Made by a program: the position numbers and the translations under genes
The notes under the pieces: model-generated
What the model saw: the letters and a program-made list of their open reading frames with translations, nothing else
Database searches by the model: none
What the model was told of the DNA's origin: nothing
Shown: piece by piece, positions 1 through 13,100 of the stretch
Layout of the letters: the number at the start of each line of letters is the position of its first letter
Numbering within the stretch: the stretch's first letter is position 1
Assembly: GCA_022828595.1 (NCBI GenBank)
Contig: JAKGHH010000007.1
Span: forward strand, 64,468,727-64,532,726
Direction: 5' to 3'
From: Nelumbo lutea
Taxonomy: Eukaryota > Streptophyta > Magnoliopsida > Proteales > Nelumbonaceae
Length of the DNA stretch: 64,000 bases

Positions 1-444
1 TAAGGATCTCACTGATTGGCATATCAAAGGCAGCCTGATCCAGCACCTAGTGAAGTGTCATAATCGAGTCTAGGGGTCAGGTGTAACTTTCCAGTTTTGC
101 CCATCTGTCTCCAAGGTCCAGGGCAAGACTGGAAATCTGGTCCGGTTCAAGGATTCAAGTAATCCCATGCTGTATGCCTCGGGTCTTACCCTGATGGCTG
201 AGACAGGCCATCCCAACACTTGGTGGCACACCAGTATCAGCCTTGGCAGGATAAATCTCCCCAGACTTATCCAACGGCTGTGAACATTTAAAACTAACAT
301 GAGTCTCTACAAATGTCCAGTTTTAGGGTTTTACATAGGATTAAACCAAACAACATGAATCAAACATGCACTTTATTTATTTCCACTAAATAACAAAAGT
401 ACATCAAAATGATTGAAGCTAAGGGCATACAAAACTGTCTAACA
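1..444 (-). repeat. Copia LTR family A, 5' end (cut by window edge)
   Basis: The minus strand starts TGTTAGACAGTTTTGTATGC at 444 and runs leftward out of the window. The same sequence occurs at 20220-20674, 22170-22642, 44060-44542 and 60800-61299, and on the + strand from 34059. The sequence right of 444 is not a polypurine tract, so this is the outer edge of an element or a solo LTR extending beyond position 1. Confidence 0.85.
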
Positions 445-1089
445 GTGGGCAGGTTTGGAGTTCAAAAATCCAACACGTTGCGAATTTTGGGGAGGGTACG
501 GATTGGGAGGTTTAGGGAGGCAGGGAAGAGTAGTGTATTTACAAAACCCTCCCTGGAAATCCTATCGTCATTGTCATCATCATCATCATCATTATCATCA
601 CTATCATCCAAACCTAATCCCAACTATATGGGTTTGGCAACATGACTCCTGTTTCAGCATTCTCCCACTTGTTATCCATCAATCATTTACCCCAAACGAA
701 ATAACCTTGAGCTGAGAAACTATATACTTTGGATTTATATAGCCTACAAAGGATAGTGAGAAACGGTGACAGAAAAGTATCAAGGCATGGATCAATTGGA
801 ATTCTTTTTCCGGCAAGATGTTTACAAAGGCTAATTGGACTGTAAACTGAGGTTGCTGCTGAGAGTTGATTGTGATAGAGAAGAAGAAAAAAAAAAAGGA
901 ATGGTGTTACCTGAGAGGTTGACACCAATGGAGAAGCCTCTATGTTAAAGAGATGTTGTGAGAAAAACCAATGAAAATGGAAGACAAAACGGGAATGAGG
1001 ATGAGGGTTTTCTAGAGTGGTATATGATGTTGAGGGTATTTACCTTGATACCCATGGTACTGCATAGGTTTTCTCGGGTCCTATGATTA
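445..1089. other. Intronic sequence with TCA trinucleotide repeat
   Basis: No gene recognised. A (TCA)n-type run lies at about 570-605, followed by AATCCCAACTATATGGG at about 616-632. A similar motif is at about 15079-15095. It resembles the conserved 3' core of some plant SINEs, but I see no promoter boxes. Confidence 0.4.
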
Positions 1090-2933
1090 CTAGGACTGTG
1101 CAACACTATGGTACTCCATACAAGATATGGGATAAACTGCTGGAGAGATAGGGGCAGAGGAAAAATTTTGCAAGGATATATAGGCTGAATCAAGACATTG
1201 CAGTGATGTGTCAAGGAGAACTTATGGTGGCAACATATTTTGCAACCCTTGAAGACCTTTGGGAAGAACTTGACCATCTCTTAATATTGGACTGGGAGAG
1301 TACCAAGGACAAAGAAAACCATGACAAACAAGTTGAAGAAGAGATTCTCTTCAAGTTCCTTGCAGGTCTGAATTCTTCCTATGAGAGCATTCACTCTCAG
1401 ATCTTGGGAAGGAATGAACTACCTGACCTTCAGCATGTCTTCTATCTAATTAGGAGTGTAGACTTGAGAAGAAAAGAGATGGGAAGTGATGTTCAGTTTC
1501 ATCCAACTGAACAATCAGCCCTTGTTTCATCTCCAGGTAAAGGGAATAAGGGTGGAGACAATTACCTTTTGAAGTGTACTTGTTGTGGAGGAGAGAAACA
1601 TACAAAAGATACTTGCTAGATTCTGTATCTCCACCTCAAATCAGAAGCTCTAAGGAAGGATAAGAAGCCATACAAAGGTCCTAATGGTGCTGGCCATGTT
1701 GCAAGTCCAAATGTATTGTGGTAAGAAAAGTACCACTTCAAGTGCTTCCTCCCAGTCTGGACAGACTTATACTACTAATTCCAGTCTCCCACCCAAATGT
1801 GGCTGATTGCATGCTGACTCCATTTTCAATTCTTTGTCCTAATCAGGTTGAGTTTTCTCTACCACCCAAGGTGTTTGGGTGTGTGTATTTTATCCATGTC
1901 ACAGACCTCAAGAGAACCAAATTGGACTCCAAGGCTATACATGGTGTTTTTCTTGGCTATTCTCCTACTCAAAAGGGCTACAAGTATCTTGATCTTCACA
2001 TTGGAAGGAAGATTGTTACCAAAGATGTTACATTTTTTGAATCCCAGTAATTCTTTTGAGCCACCCTGGAATTCTCTTCAGGGGGAGACTAGTAGGGTGG
2101 AAGAGGTTTCCTTTGAGTAAATCCTTTCTTGTCTCGGCCTCACCTCCATCCCCTCCACCTTCTTCCTCTGATCCGTCTTGCCATGGAAAGACTTCTACGA
2201 CTTCTGGCCCTGTCAACACCCAACACACTACTTATGATGGCATGGAAATGAGTGTGTACAAAAGAAAGAGGAAATGGTTTCTTATCATATTTATGATGGA
2301 GATCCTCCAGCTGAGTTCTACGATAAATTGGGTGGCTCTCAACTTTGGTCAAGGTACTATTTCTAAACTTGATTTGGATTTACCCATTGCCTTCTATAAG
2401 AAGACTCACTCATGTACCTCGCACCCAATATCAAAGTTTGTTCCATGTTCTCATCTTTCCCCTACTTATTACTCCTTTGTGTCTACTTTATCTTCTATTA
2501 CTACTACTTCTAGGTATTCAGAAGCTATTCTTGATTCCAAATGGAGAGAAGCAATGGATGAAGAAATGAAAGCTATTTTGAAGGCTGGCACATGGGAGTT
2601 AGTAGAGCTGCCACATGGGAAGAAAACTGTAGGTTGCAAGTGGGCTTTTACAGTAAAATGCAAGGCAGATGGGTCAGTGGAGCGATACAAGTCAAGACTA
2701 GTTGCTAAATGATTCATTCGAAGTGAGGGCATTGATTACAAGGAAACATTTGCTCCTGTTGCAAAGTTGAATTCAGGAAAGAACCATTTCTGGAGATCTA
2801 TGTATTCCTTATTTACCTACTACAAAGCAACTTGCAGATATGTTTACAAAAGGATTGCCCAAATCAAAATTTCATGAATCATTGGGCAAGTTAAACATGA
2901 TGAATATCTATTATCAACTTGTGGGGGGAGTAT
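1090..2933 (+). pseudogene. Ty1/Copia polyprotein remnant, internally deleted
   Basis: Pieces of one polyprotein in order. Gag (about 1165-1617) has TYFATLEDLWEELDHL and a zinc-knuckle-like CTCCGGEKHTKDTC. The integrase C-terminus (about 1850-2048) has FGCVYFIHV and GVFLGYSPTQKGYKYLDL. The start of reverse transcriptase (about 2530-2790) has SKWREAMDEEMKAIL and GCKWAFTVKCKADGSVE. The RNase H tail (about 2810-2925) has TTKQLADMFTKGLPKSKFHE. Protease, integrase core and most of RT/RNase H are missing, and in-frame stops occur (for example at 2709). It is a dead copy within the MAP3K-epsilon intron. Confidence 0.85.
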
Positions 2934-3302
2934 TGTTAGCCTTAATGTTTTATGGGCTGGGCTATTTCTTACTTAACTTATTCCATTTTGGGCCCACTGG
3001 CCAAAGTTATTTGTCTCTTAGTGATTGTTCATGTTCAGCCCACCTAATGAAGGGCAATCTTGTACTTTCCCCTGTTTTAGATCTCTTTTAAATGTTATGT
3101 TGGGCTGGGCAGAGAAAGGCTAAAGTTTTATATTGATAACAATCTTTTAATAGAGAAAAAGTATCAGGAAGGGAAAAAAGGTTGACCCTTTTTTCTATTG
3201 AATGTATAAAAAAGAAGAGTATTTATCCTTCTCTTCTGATTTTCTATTTTTCTATTTTAAACACTTTCATCATTTATGTTTTAATGCTAAAATGCTTTAA
3301 CA
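2934..3302 (+). repeat. 3' LTR of the Copia remnant
   Basis: A polypurine tract GTGGGGGGAG at 2921-2930 directly precedes TGTTAGCC at 2934, the usual 3' LTR start. The end is tentative, near AACA at 3302. No matching 5' LTR is in the window. Confidence 0.65.
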
Positions 3303-3489
3303 AAGCATAGGTAATATGCAGTATGATAGGATACATTATCAGATATAGTAATAGGAAGTAGCTATTAGTAATAATACCAGAATAAGGCACCATTCTTGTG
3401 TTTGTCACTTAGTTGGGTGCCTAGTTGCATAGATGGGCACTTTTTTGTTTGTTGTAAAAACCATGTCCTTTGGGATTCATATAAAGCAT

Positions 3490-3760
3490 GCCTTATGAGT
3501 AGGGTTGTTTGTGGGTTGGGTTTAGTGGTAAACTGCCATTCCTTATCTGGTTAAGGTTGGCTCAGCCATTCGGGTTTTGGTTGAGATAAACCTGTACCAA
3601 ACCCGACCCTTTGACATTGCAGCATTGAGAGATTTATTTAGATAGCTTTAAATGTGTATATGTAGGATAGGCCAGGTCAGGTTGGGGTTGGAGTTACTTT
3701 GAGCTATGTTGAGGTTGAGTTAAACCTGTACCGAACCTGACCTGTTGACATCCCTACTTA
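3490..3760. repeat. GT-rich intronic repeat with internal duplication
   Basis: Two similar blocks, about 3580-3620 and 3712-3755, share AAACCTGTACC-AACC-GACC and TTGACAT. The rest of 3303-3885 holds nothing I recognise. Confidence 0.45.
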
Positions 3761-3885
3761 TAAGTGGGACATAATCCATTACTAACTTCAGAACTATTGA
3801 ATGGAAATATTTGAGATTAGACATTGTGTTTTGCATTTTCTTTCAACTCTCGACTTATGGATTTATTGAACTGCTTCTTTTGAAG

Positions 3886-4182
3886 GCTGCTAAGGTATCA
3901 ATCATTTCTGGAGGACATGAATTAAGTAGATTCAGTGACACACCAGGGGATGCTTCTTTGGATGATTTATTTCATCCGCTTGACAGAAACCAAGAGGACC
4001 GGGCAGCTGAAGCTTCAACATCCTCCTCATCACAGATAAATCAAGTTAGTGCTATACATGATGCTGGAAAGAATGACCTGGCAACAAAGCTCAAGGCTCG
4101 AATGGCTCAAAAGCGGACAGAAAATGAAATGGGACAGACTGGGGGAGACTTGTTGCGCCTCATTATTGGCATTGACACTTCG
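3886..4182 (+). CDS. MAP3KE1: MAP3K-epsilon exon a (linker after kinase domain)
   Basis: 99 codons, phase 0 at both ends, donor CG|GTATG at 4183. It codes for the acidic segment with SDTPGDASLDDLFHPLD and a Lys-rich KNDLATKLKARMAQK stretch, both typical of this family between the kinase domain and the helical repeats. The acceptor is either the AG before 3886 (adds Ala-Ala-Lys) or the AG before 3895; both keep the frame. I prefer 3886, but only a transcript would settle it. Confidence 0.88.
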
Positions 4183-7100
4183 GTATGTTTTCATTATTTT
4201 TTTGGTGTACTGTGTACATGGTGTTTTGTATTAATTTTTCATCCTAACATTATGGTGCTTTTTTCCGAGCAGGTTTTTGATGACAAACTGGCTGGAGAAA
4301 ACCTTTTTCCTCTACAGGTGCTCCAGATTGTCTTATCACATATACTTGTTCAGCTTTTCTGTAGCAATTGTGTACTTAGATAAAGTATTGGCTATCTCTT
4401 TTTTTGTGATAGAATGTGTACCACGCATTATATTACTTCTGTACTCCTAACATGCATGGGCACACTTGGTATTCTTTCACAAAATTAATCTTGGTTAATT
4501 ATAAGTGAGTTATCTCAGTACTTTTTCAATTCGGAAAAGAAGAATGAAAAAATTTGCATATTGCACCTTTAACCAAAAAGTAAAAAGGAAAACAGTGGTG
4601 AGTAACTGAATATACTGGGGTCCCTTGTTGCAAGATGATTGTTTTTGATATTAAAAAAATTGAAGGAAAGATGAATGCAACTTCAAGTGATAAGGCTTCA
4701 AGAGAAAATCTCAAACCAATAAAAAAGGTCACCAGGCACAGGAAAATCTCAAGTCCAGACTCAACTATAGCAACCAGAAATCCACAAGGAAAATCTCAAA
4801 CCAAAAAAAAAAAAAAATAGAAAGGCCCCCAGGCACAGGCAGCCACCACCTATCTCAGGAAAAAAATGAAGAATTCCCTAAATCCTATCACAATCCTTGT
4901 TTTGTAAACAATACAATAAAAGACTTAAGCAAGCATTTTCTTTTACCATTACTGAAGGCCTTCTTCTACCTGTTGCATGAACTCATTCAAAGGTTTGAAT
5001 TTGCATTCTTAAGACTTTTCATTTCTTCTTGACCTTCTAATTCCATAGACTCTTCTGGCATGTTCCTCCCCACCTATTAAAAACAACCCCAATTTCGTCC
5101 TTACCTCTATGTCTTTATCAACCAAGATCTACTTTCTTTTCTACCTTAAATATTGATCCAATACTGCTGCCACTTCTCCTGCCTTGCTGTCTGCCTCCAC
5201 CATCTTATTATCATCTTCCTCAGACTCTCAGTCTGAAGTATCTGTTGAATCATCCATTGACCAAATTTTATAACTGGCTGCTGAAAACAACTTGTTACTA
5301 ATGATACCACAGAATAATCTCTAATTTATTAAGGCGGAATGCTGGAATCTTGGTCCCTTCTCTCACTGCCTACATGTCTTGACTCATTTGCCATCATCAA
5401 ATTATTTCCCCAATTGAGACCTTCCAAGATGTACAAGAAATTGATGTCAAGGCATCTCCTAGGTGGCTGGGTGCCCTTGATTTGGCACAGTGCTACAATA
5501 TCAATACATATTAATATGCGTGCTAATAGATTAATATACCATGTATAAAGCCCATTAGCAAATGCTAGTCTCAGCTCACTATCTTTGGCCTTGGGAGGGG
5601 TGGACTGGACATACATGTGTAGGATAAAGATGTTTTTTTCCTTCTTTATTCTATTCTCTAGCTCTTATGTTAAATAAAACAGTGGCTCCACCTGTTATTT
5701 CTGATACTCTTATTTTGGTCCATGGCTGTCCTTTCCTTGGCACTATTTCTTGATTATGGTGGAAATGAAATTGGATTGGCTCCCATCCTGGAAGTTTCGA
5801 GATCCCACTGTTAGGGCTGAATTTATTAATGGAGCTGAATTTTAATACCAGAGAGATTGGAGCATTGCCTCCAAATCCTTGTTTTGGAATATTCCATAAT
5901 TCCTGGGATAGTCACTTAAGTGTTGTTGGGTTGGATGAGATAGATCAGGGTGAAGTTGAAATTGGAGACATTCAGGGGATCAATTTCTTGTATATGGACT
6001 CCAATGCTTGGGTCCATTTTCCACATTGGAACAGAATTCAGGATAATACAGACTTTAGTGTTTGAATCATATGTGTTTGTTGACTTAGAGGTTATCCCCT
6101 CCCCTCATCCACACACACACACACTGTTAGACACATTGGGGGGCCAGGTATTCAAGGCAGGGATTAAAATTCAATTCCAAATGCACTCCCAAGATTTAAA
6201 CAGAGTAAGGGAATTAATTTGATATAGATCAACTGACATTGAATGAATATTATTTGTTTTCCCATTTGTAGGCTGTAGAATTTAGCAGATTAGTTGGGTC
6301 ACTAAGGCCAGAAGAGTCGGAAGATGTGATTGTTTCTACATGTCAGAAGCTTAATGCTTTCTTTCAAGAGCGTCCAGACCAGAAAATTGTCTTTGTTTCT
6401 CAACATGGTTTTCTCCCCTTAATGGAATTGCTTGAAGTTCCTAAAACTCGTGTAAGTTTGTTTTATTGATGATTTCATCTTCTGATTTGATGTCTTCCTT
6501 TCCATTAGCATCTCAACAAGTTCAATATGGTGGCTTTCCACATTTTGTTTTAACTTTTTCCATATGATTCAACAAATGCAGGTTATATGTTCTGTTCTTC
6601 AAATTATAAACCAGATAATCAAAGATAATACTGGTTTCCAAGAAAATGCATGTCTTGTTGGCTTGGTAAGTACCATATTACCTCTTAGGTGTACATTTGA
6701 CTCAGGGAACTTTCTTTTGTTAATTCCATTGAGATTTGTGGCCCTCTAATGCTGTTTTTCAAAAAAAAATTAGAATGTAAAATTGTCCCAACTAGTTGGC
6801 CCTTGCCATCCAATTTATATATTTTTTCAGTTGTTATTCACTGGTAGGTTTATCGATTTAATTGATTATTAGATAGCTATTCTTATTGTCACATATGGAA
6901 TTGTGGGCCTGAGTCTAAAAATGCAGTTGTTAAATCAAGAGGATGAGTGTGTGAGAATACTTTGAACGTTATATATGGTTTTTTTTGGCTGTTGTTTATT
7001 GGGTTGTCGTTTATTCTTTTATTAATATTGATTGTCTTGCAAATTAAATCAGATTCCTGTTGTTATGAGCTTTGCGGTACCTGATCGACCCCGAGAAGTT

Positions 7101-10100
7101 CGTATGCAGGCTGCCTATTTCTTGCAGCAGCTTTGTCAATCAAGGTGTAGATTCGTTATATACATTCTATTGTGATATAGTATTTTTAATACATTGTTGA
7201 TTAGTTTGAATTGATCATGTTAGCTTCTGTTATCCAGCTCCTTGACATTGCAAATGTTCATTGCTTGCCGTGGAATACCTGTTTTGGTGGGCTTTCTTGA
7301 GGCTGACTATGCAAAATACAGGTTTGTACTTCATCCATCTTATGCATGGATTAGATTTTCAATTTTTAGGATAGGATGTTCTTAAGATTGAATGTCATAG
7401 GTACCTAATGGTATAGTCTTAGAGCTTTTCTTTTTTTTCTTTTTTTTTTGTTTTTGATTGGGGTGTGCACAGAGCAACAAATTAGTCTACTCAGGTCTTA
7501 TTGGATCAGGGAATTCTATTAGAGTACAGATTTGCTTTTAAATGATGCTGGATGGTTAATCAAGTAATATTATTCAATGGATCAGAGATAGAACTGGTGA
7601 ACCTTGGTTACCAATTCAGCATCTGGTGTGAATACCATGTTCTGGTGGCCTCCAAGTGGTATGGATCAGTCCAGGCATTATAAGACCTATTCTCATAAGA
7701 AGGACAACAAACATGTTCTGATTTCGCATGGGCAAGACTCCTGGGACTCGCACTGATCTCGTCAGGGGTATTTTCATCATTATGACCAGTCCCATGTGGG
7801 CCTGGGCTATATAGCATTTTGTTCCTCTAGCCTAGCAGTTCTTCTCTTTCAATTTTTTAGTAGGTAGAAAGTTATTGTGTTTCTTGATGCACAATAGGAG
7901 TGACATTTTTTTGTAATTATGGTGAACAGTATTCCGGGCCATACAAGTCACTTTATAAATAGATGTATTCTCTTCCTTTCAAGCTAATGAATGAATGATG
8001 ATTTCTTGAGAGCTCTTTTGCAAGCCTTTGTATGTAGTGATTCGTACAAACCCTAGATTGGTTCTAGGACACTTGGAGTCATTCTTTGGGATTTCTTTCT
8101 CTCTTCTCTTTCTCTACCCTTTCTCTTCTCTTCTCTTCTCTTCTCTTCTCTTCTCTTCTCTCTCTCTCTCTATTCCTCTCTCTTTCTATCTTGTGATAGG
8201 TTATTCAAGTTCTGCTGCATCAGTTTTGGCATCAGAACATTAGGTTTCAAATGGCTCATTACCATGGTAAAAACCCAAAATCCAAAGTTTAAATATCAGT
8301 GTGGGCGAAAATGTCGATCATCCTAAGAAATGCGCCAGAAATGTCAGAAATATCGTACATAAATGTTGTAAAACTTATGGGCATGGTGGAAACATTGTAA
8401 AGTATGCAAAATATAGAATGCTATTTTATGAAATGATTAAAGAAGCATAAGCACACTTTTTAAAACTATTATTTTGTTCCAAAGCATTAAACAAAGCTAA
8501 GAAACTAAGGTTATAGACAGAAGAATACATTTTTAAATTGCCCTGTAAACATTAAGATACAGAGTTAATGATAGAATGAGTTAAAGCAAAATTTAAACTC
8601 ATAGAAAATGTAAATGGTTGTAATAGATCAACCAAATAATCTATTACACAAATAAAAACTAATATTTGACTTCCTGTTTGAAATGAATATTTGAGCTAGC
8701 TCAAAGTGGTAATCATGTAAGTTAGGCAGGAAATAACATTGTTATTCCACAAGTCCTCTTTCTCTACTTCTCTCTCTCTCTCTCTCTATTCCTCTCTCTT
8801 CTGTTATGTGATGGTTTATCCTACTGCATTACCTCGATTGGACAACTGATACGTTGGCCAAGGGTGAGGAAGGGTTTAGGGCTAATCCAGGTCCAACTAT
8901 GAGACTTGGGCCCCTAGCCTGAGGCCTGATGCACCCTGAGGTAAAGCTTGGTATTGGCACCCCAAGTCAGTTGTAGCTAAACCTTGACATAACTCAAGCT
9001 AGGCTTTGGCTTGGTTCAGTTGAGGATCAATTTTTTTTTGCACTTGGACATTTTACTTGGGCTGTACGGTCCAATTTAGAAAAGAAAATAGGAGAAAATA
9101 TAGAAATTACATTAGTACCTAATGCCTTACAGTGTATGTATGCATAGCCTTGTCTAAATAACAAATGCATGCAAACTTGTGTGATTATGTAAGATGTGTG
9201 AACACTTGTAGTATAAGTGAGCACTGTAAATATGTATTTGTACTTTACCCAAAGGCTTGGGCAGGTTTGGGCCACTTGTGACTTCAACCCTATACCAACC
9301 TGAGGTGGAGTCAGGCTTAGGTCCAGAGCAGAGCCTGAAAATCTAAGACCACCCCATGTAAAAGCCCTGTACATTCTGGGTGGGAATTTGGTTAAGTGAA
9401 CCCAAGTTGCATTCTTATGTGGAGGCTGAAGATCATCATTTTCTAAGCAGAAACCATTGTGTTATTGTATCTGTGATGCCTTTGTTTACATGTACAACAA
9501 AAGTAGGCTGTGTGTGTGGAGGTTGTAATGCATTTTATTTTTCATCGGCATCAGTCAGAGGATTTTATACCTGCTGAGCTTCTTTTTTTTTCTTCCTTCT
9601 TTTTCTTTATTTTTCCTATTGTTTTTCAGTATATTACCCCAAATGTATTGATTAATTTCTTCTACCTCTCCAGAGAAATGGTTCATCTAGCCATTGATGG
9701 CATGTGGCAGGTCTTTATGCTTCAGCGTTCAACACCTAGAAATGATTTCTGTCGCATAGCTGCAAAGAATGGTATACTTATCAGGCTCATTAACACCCTT
9801 CACAGCTTGAATGAAGCAACTCGATTGGCAGGTGGGTATGTTCAAGGGGATGGTTTAGCTCCAAGACCACGATCTGGTCCTCTAGATTCTAGCTTTCCTG
9901 TTTCAACACAAGGTGAAATACCCCTTTCTAGTCCTGATCAACTTGATGTGCTTAAGGTTAGACATGGGGTTATTGACCATCCTTTGTCAACTGGAACAAT
10001 GGAACCATCGCATGCTTCAGCTTCATACTCCCAAAGATCAGATGCCAACCAAGACTCCAGGTACTTTCTTGGTGATAGTGATAAAGCTCAGTCAAACCAC

Positions 10101-13100
10101 ACTGTAATGGAAGCTTCAGTTGCTTCCAAGTTTCCGGAGCCAACAGTTATAGAAAATGATACTTCTCAAGCAGAAGTTGACCTTAGACAACGAGTCACTA
10201 ACTTGGACAATAGGATTTCTACTGACAAGCCTTTAAAACAACCGGAGAATGCATCTAATGGTTTCCCAACCACATTAGCTTCTCAGCAAGAGCAAATTCG
10301 ACCACTTCTTAGTTTGTTGGACAAGGAACCTCCATCCAGACATTTCTCTGGTCAGCTTGAGTATGTACGCCAGCTCTCTGGATTGGAGAGACATGAAAGC
10401 ATACTGCCATTGTTACATTCATCCGCAGAAAGGAAAACAAATGGTGAATTAGATTTTCTGATGGCAGAATTTGCAGGTAAATAACTCTGATTATTTGCAG
10501 GTAAAAAAAGATTTTTTTTTTTTCAGCTCCCGATTGCTTAAATTGCAACTCTAATTTATTCTTTCTGTTGTTATTGACTATTAAGTTATGGGAGGTGCCA
10601 TAATTTACTTATTAGTGCTTGCACAAGGAGTGACTGTAACACTTGTATATATTTATTTCTTAGTATTACTTATCAGTAAAATTTTCCTTCTGTTTACAGA
10701 GGTTTCTGGTCGTGGAAGAGAAAATGAAAATCTTGACTCCGCTCCAAGATTATCACACAAAACAGTAACCAAGAAGTTAGGACCACCAATGTCTAATGAA
10801 GGAGCTGCCTCAACATCTGGCATTGCATCTCAGACTGCATCAGGTGTACTCTCTGGCTCAGGTGTTCTAAATGCTAGACCAGGAAGTGCAACATCTTCTG
10901 GATTACTTTCACACATGGTGTCAACATTGAATGCTGATGTGGCTAGGGAGTACCTTGAGAAGGTTGCTGACCTACTGCTTGAGTTTGCCCAAGCAGACAC
11001 AACAGTTAAATCTTACATGTGTAGCCAGAGCTTGCTTAGCCGTCTTTTCCAGATGTTCAATAAGATAGAACCTCCTATACTTCTGAAGGTTTGAGAAAAG
11101 AAACATGCTGATGCTGTACCACTGAGGTTTCTCTCTTTATAATTTTGATTTCAAATCTATGACATTGTTATCTTTTCTCTCATTCTATGTTATAGTTATT
11201 GAAGTGTATCAACCATTTGTCAACCGATCCAAACTGTTTAGAGAATCTTCAGCGTGCTGATGCAATCAAACATTTGATTCCAAATCTTGATCTCCAAGAA
11301 GGACCTCTCATACATCAGATACATAGTGAAGTGAGTCTTTTCTTTCTTTTTTTTTTCTTTTTTTGCTTTGCACTTAATATGTTCAAATTGGATGGCAATA
11401 TGCCAGATATAGCTTTCTGTGTCGTAATTGAAAATTAAATTTTTGAAATGCCTTCTTTAAAAACTTTAGAATATCTATGCTGTTCAGCTGCTTCATTGTA
11501 CTTGGCATTGGCTACTTCTAGGTGTTTCTTTACTTGTGTATCGCATAGTGGTTGTTTGGCTGCATGAAAGATGCACTTGACCGCATTAAAAGACTTTCTT
11601 TCTTATTCAGCAAAATCCCAATGCATCTTCCTCATCATCAAGAATAGGTTCTTAACTTTGAGGCTGAAAATTCTAGTCATTATAAACCTGTTCAATCATG
11701 TTTATCCTTCTAGTATGTGGTTGTGGAAGTATTTTGAAAGAGCAAGGTGAGGTATGAACTTATTGAAGCAAGGCACATTTTTTTTAATCAAAAACTTGAA
11801 TAATATAATTAAAAAAGTTAAATACCTAAACTTACTAGAACCAGTCTGGATAGAAGAGGGCTGCAGATTTTGGATTTATCTGGTGGTCTCTGTTGGGTAA
11901 TTTCATGATCAGTCAAAGACCTGCTGTGCTGATATTTGAGAAAAAAGGAAAGCTGGTTTGGAGACCTGTCCCTGCAGCTATTTTATGGTCAATTGGACTG
12001 AAAGAAACAATAGAATTTTCTGTAACAAGTCAAAAAGTCCAGATGATCTGGTGCAGTGTGCAGTCAGTAAATATGTATATTGGTTTTCTGTAAAATCTGA
12101 GTTTAAGCACCTGAATGTCCCTGAGGTGTTGAGGTCCCAGTCTATTTGGAGTCTGTAATCTGAGTTGTTTTCTTGGCTAGTCTTAGTATGGCTAGGAAGC
12201 TGTTGTATCATTTGCTCCTCCCTTTAATAAAATTTTATCTTACCTTTCAAAAAAAAAACATCAAGCCATTATTGCAATTCAGTCACAAAGACAATTAGAC
12301 ATAGTTTACACTTGAAATTCAAACAATCAAGATATTAAAGTCTAAGGTCACACTTGAAATTCAAAGAAACAAGATATTAAAACCATTGTATGTAGATTTG
12401 TTTGATTTTCAAGTCAAACTTGATTATTTCATCTTAATCTTCTATTGTATAAGTGGTAAATTCTATTGTTAAGTACATAATGGTAGATGTAGATTAAAAA
12501 TAGGGTCGAGTCATTTTCCTATATATATTTTGCCTTTTATTATATTTATATTTAATTTTTTGACAAGTTTACAATACGATTAAGTTTTTCAAAGCATCTT
12601 CATCTCCACTAGGAAGTTCAACTTCATTTTTATTGTAGTCATCAACATTACCTCCTTCCATTTCTTCCAAGGTTTAAAATGTCGATGTCATTAGAAATGT
12701 CGGTCATCCAATAATAAGAAACATGTCGGAAATGTCGGAAATATTGTATGAAAATATTGTAAAAATTATAGTGGTGTAAACATTGTAAAATATGCAAAAT
12801 ATAGAATGGTATTTTATGAAATAACAAAAGAAGCGTAGGCACACCTTTTTAAATTATTATCTTGTTCCAAATTATTAAACAAAACTAAGAAACTAAGGTT
12901 ATAGACAAAAGAATATGTTCTGAAGTTGCCCTGTAAACCTTAAGCTTTAGAACTTCATGATAGAATTAGTTAAAGCAAAATTTAAACTCAGAGAAAATGT
13001 AAATGGTTGTAATAGATCAACCAAATAATCTACTGCAGAAACAAAAACTATTATTTAACTTAATGTTTTAAATGAATATTGAGCTAACTTAAAGTAGTAA

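Noticed and set aside
455..715. Open frame with a His-rich run (HCHHHHHHYHHYH)
   Set aside because: The run comes only from the TCA trinucleotide repeat. No conserved flanks and no start context; not a gene.
5329..5616. 95-codon minus-strand frame in the 4318-6271 intron
   Set aside because: No recognisable domain or repeat partner in the window; cannot be supported as a gene.
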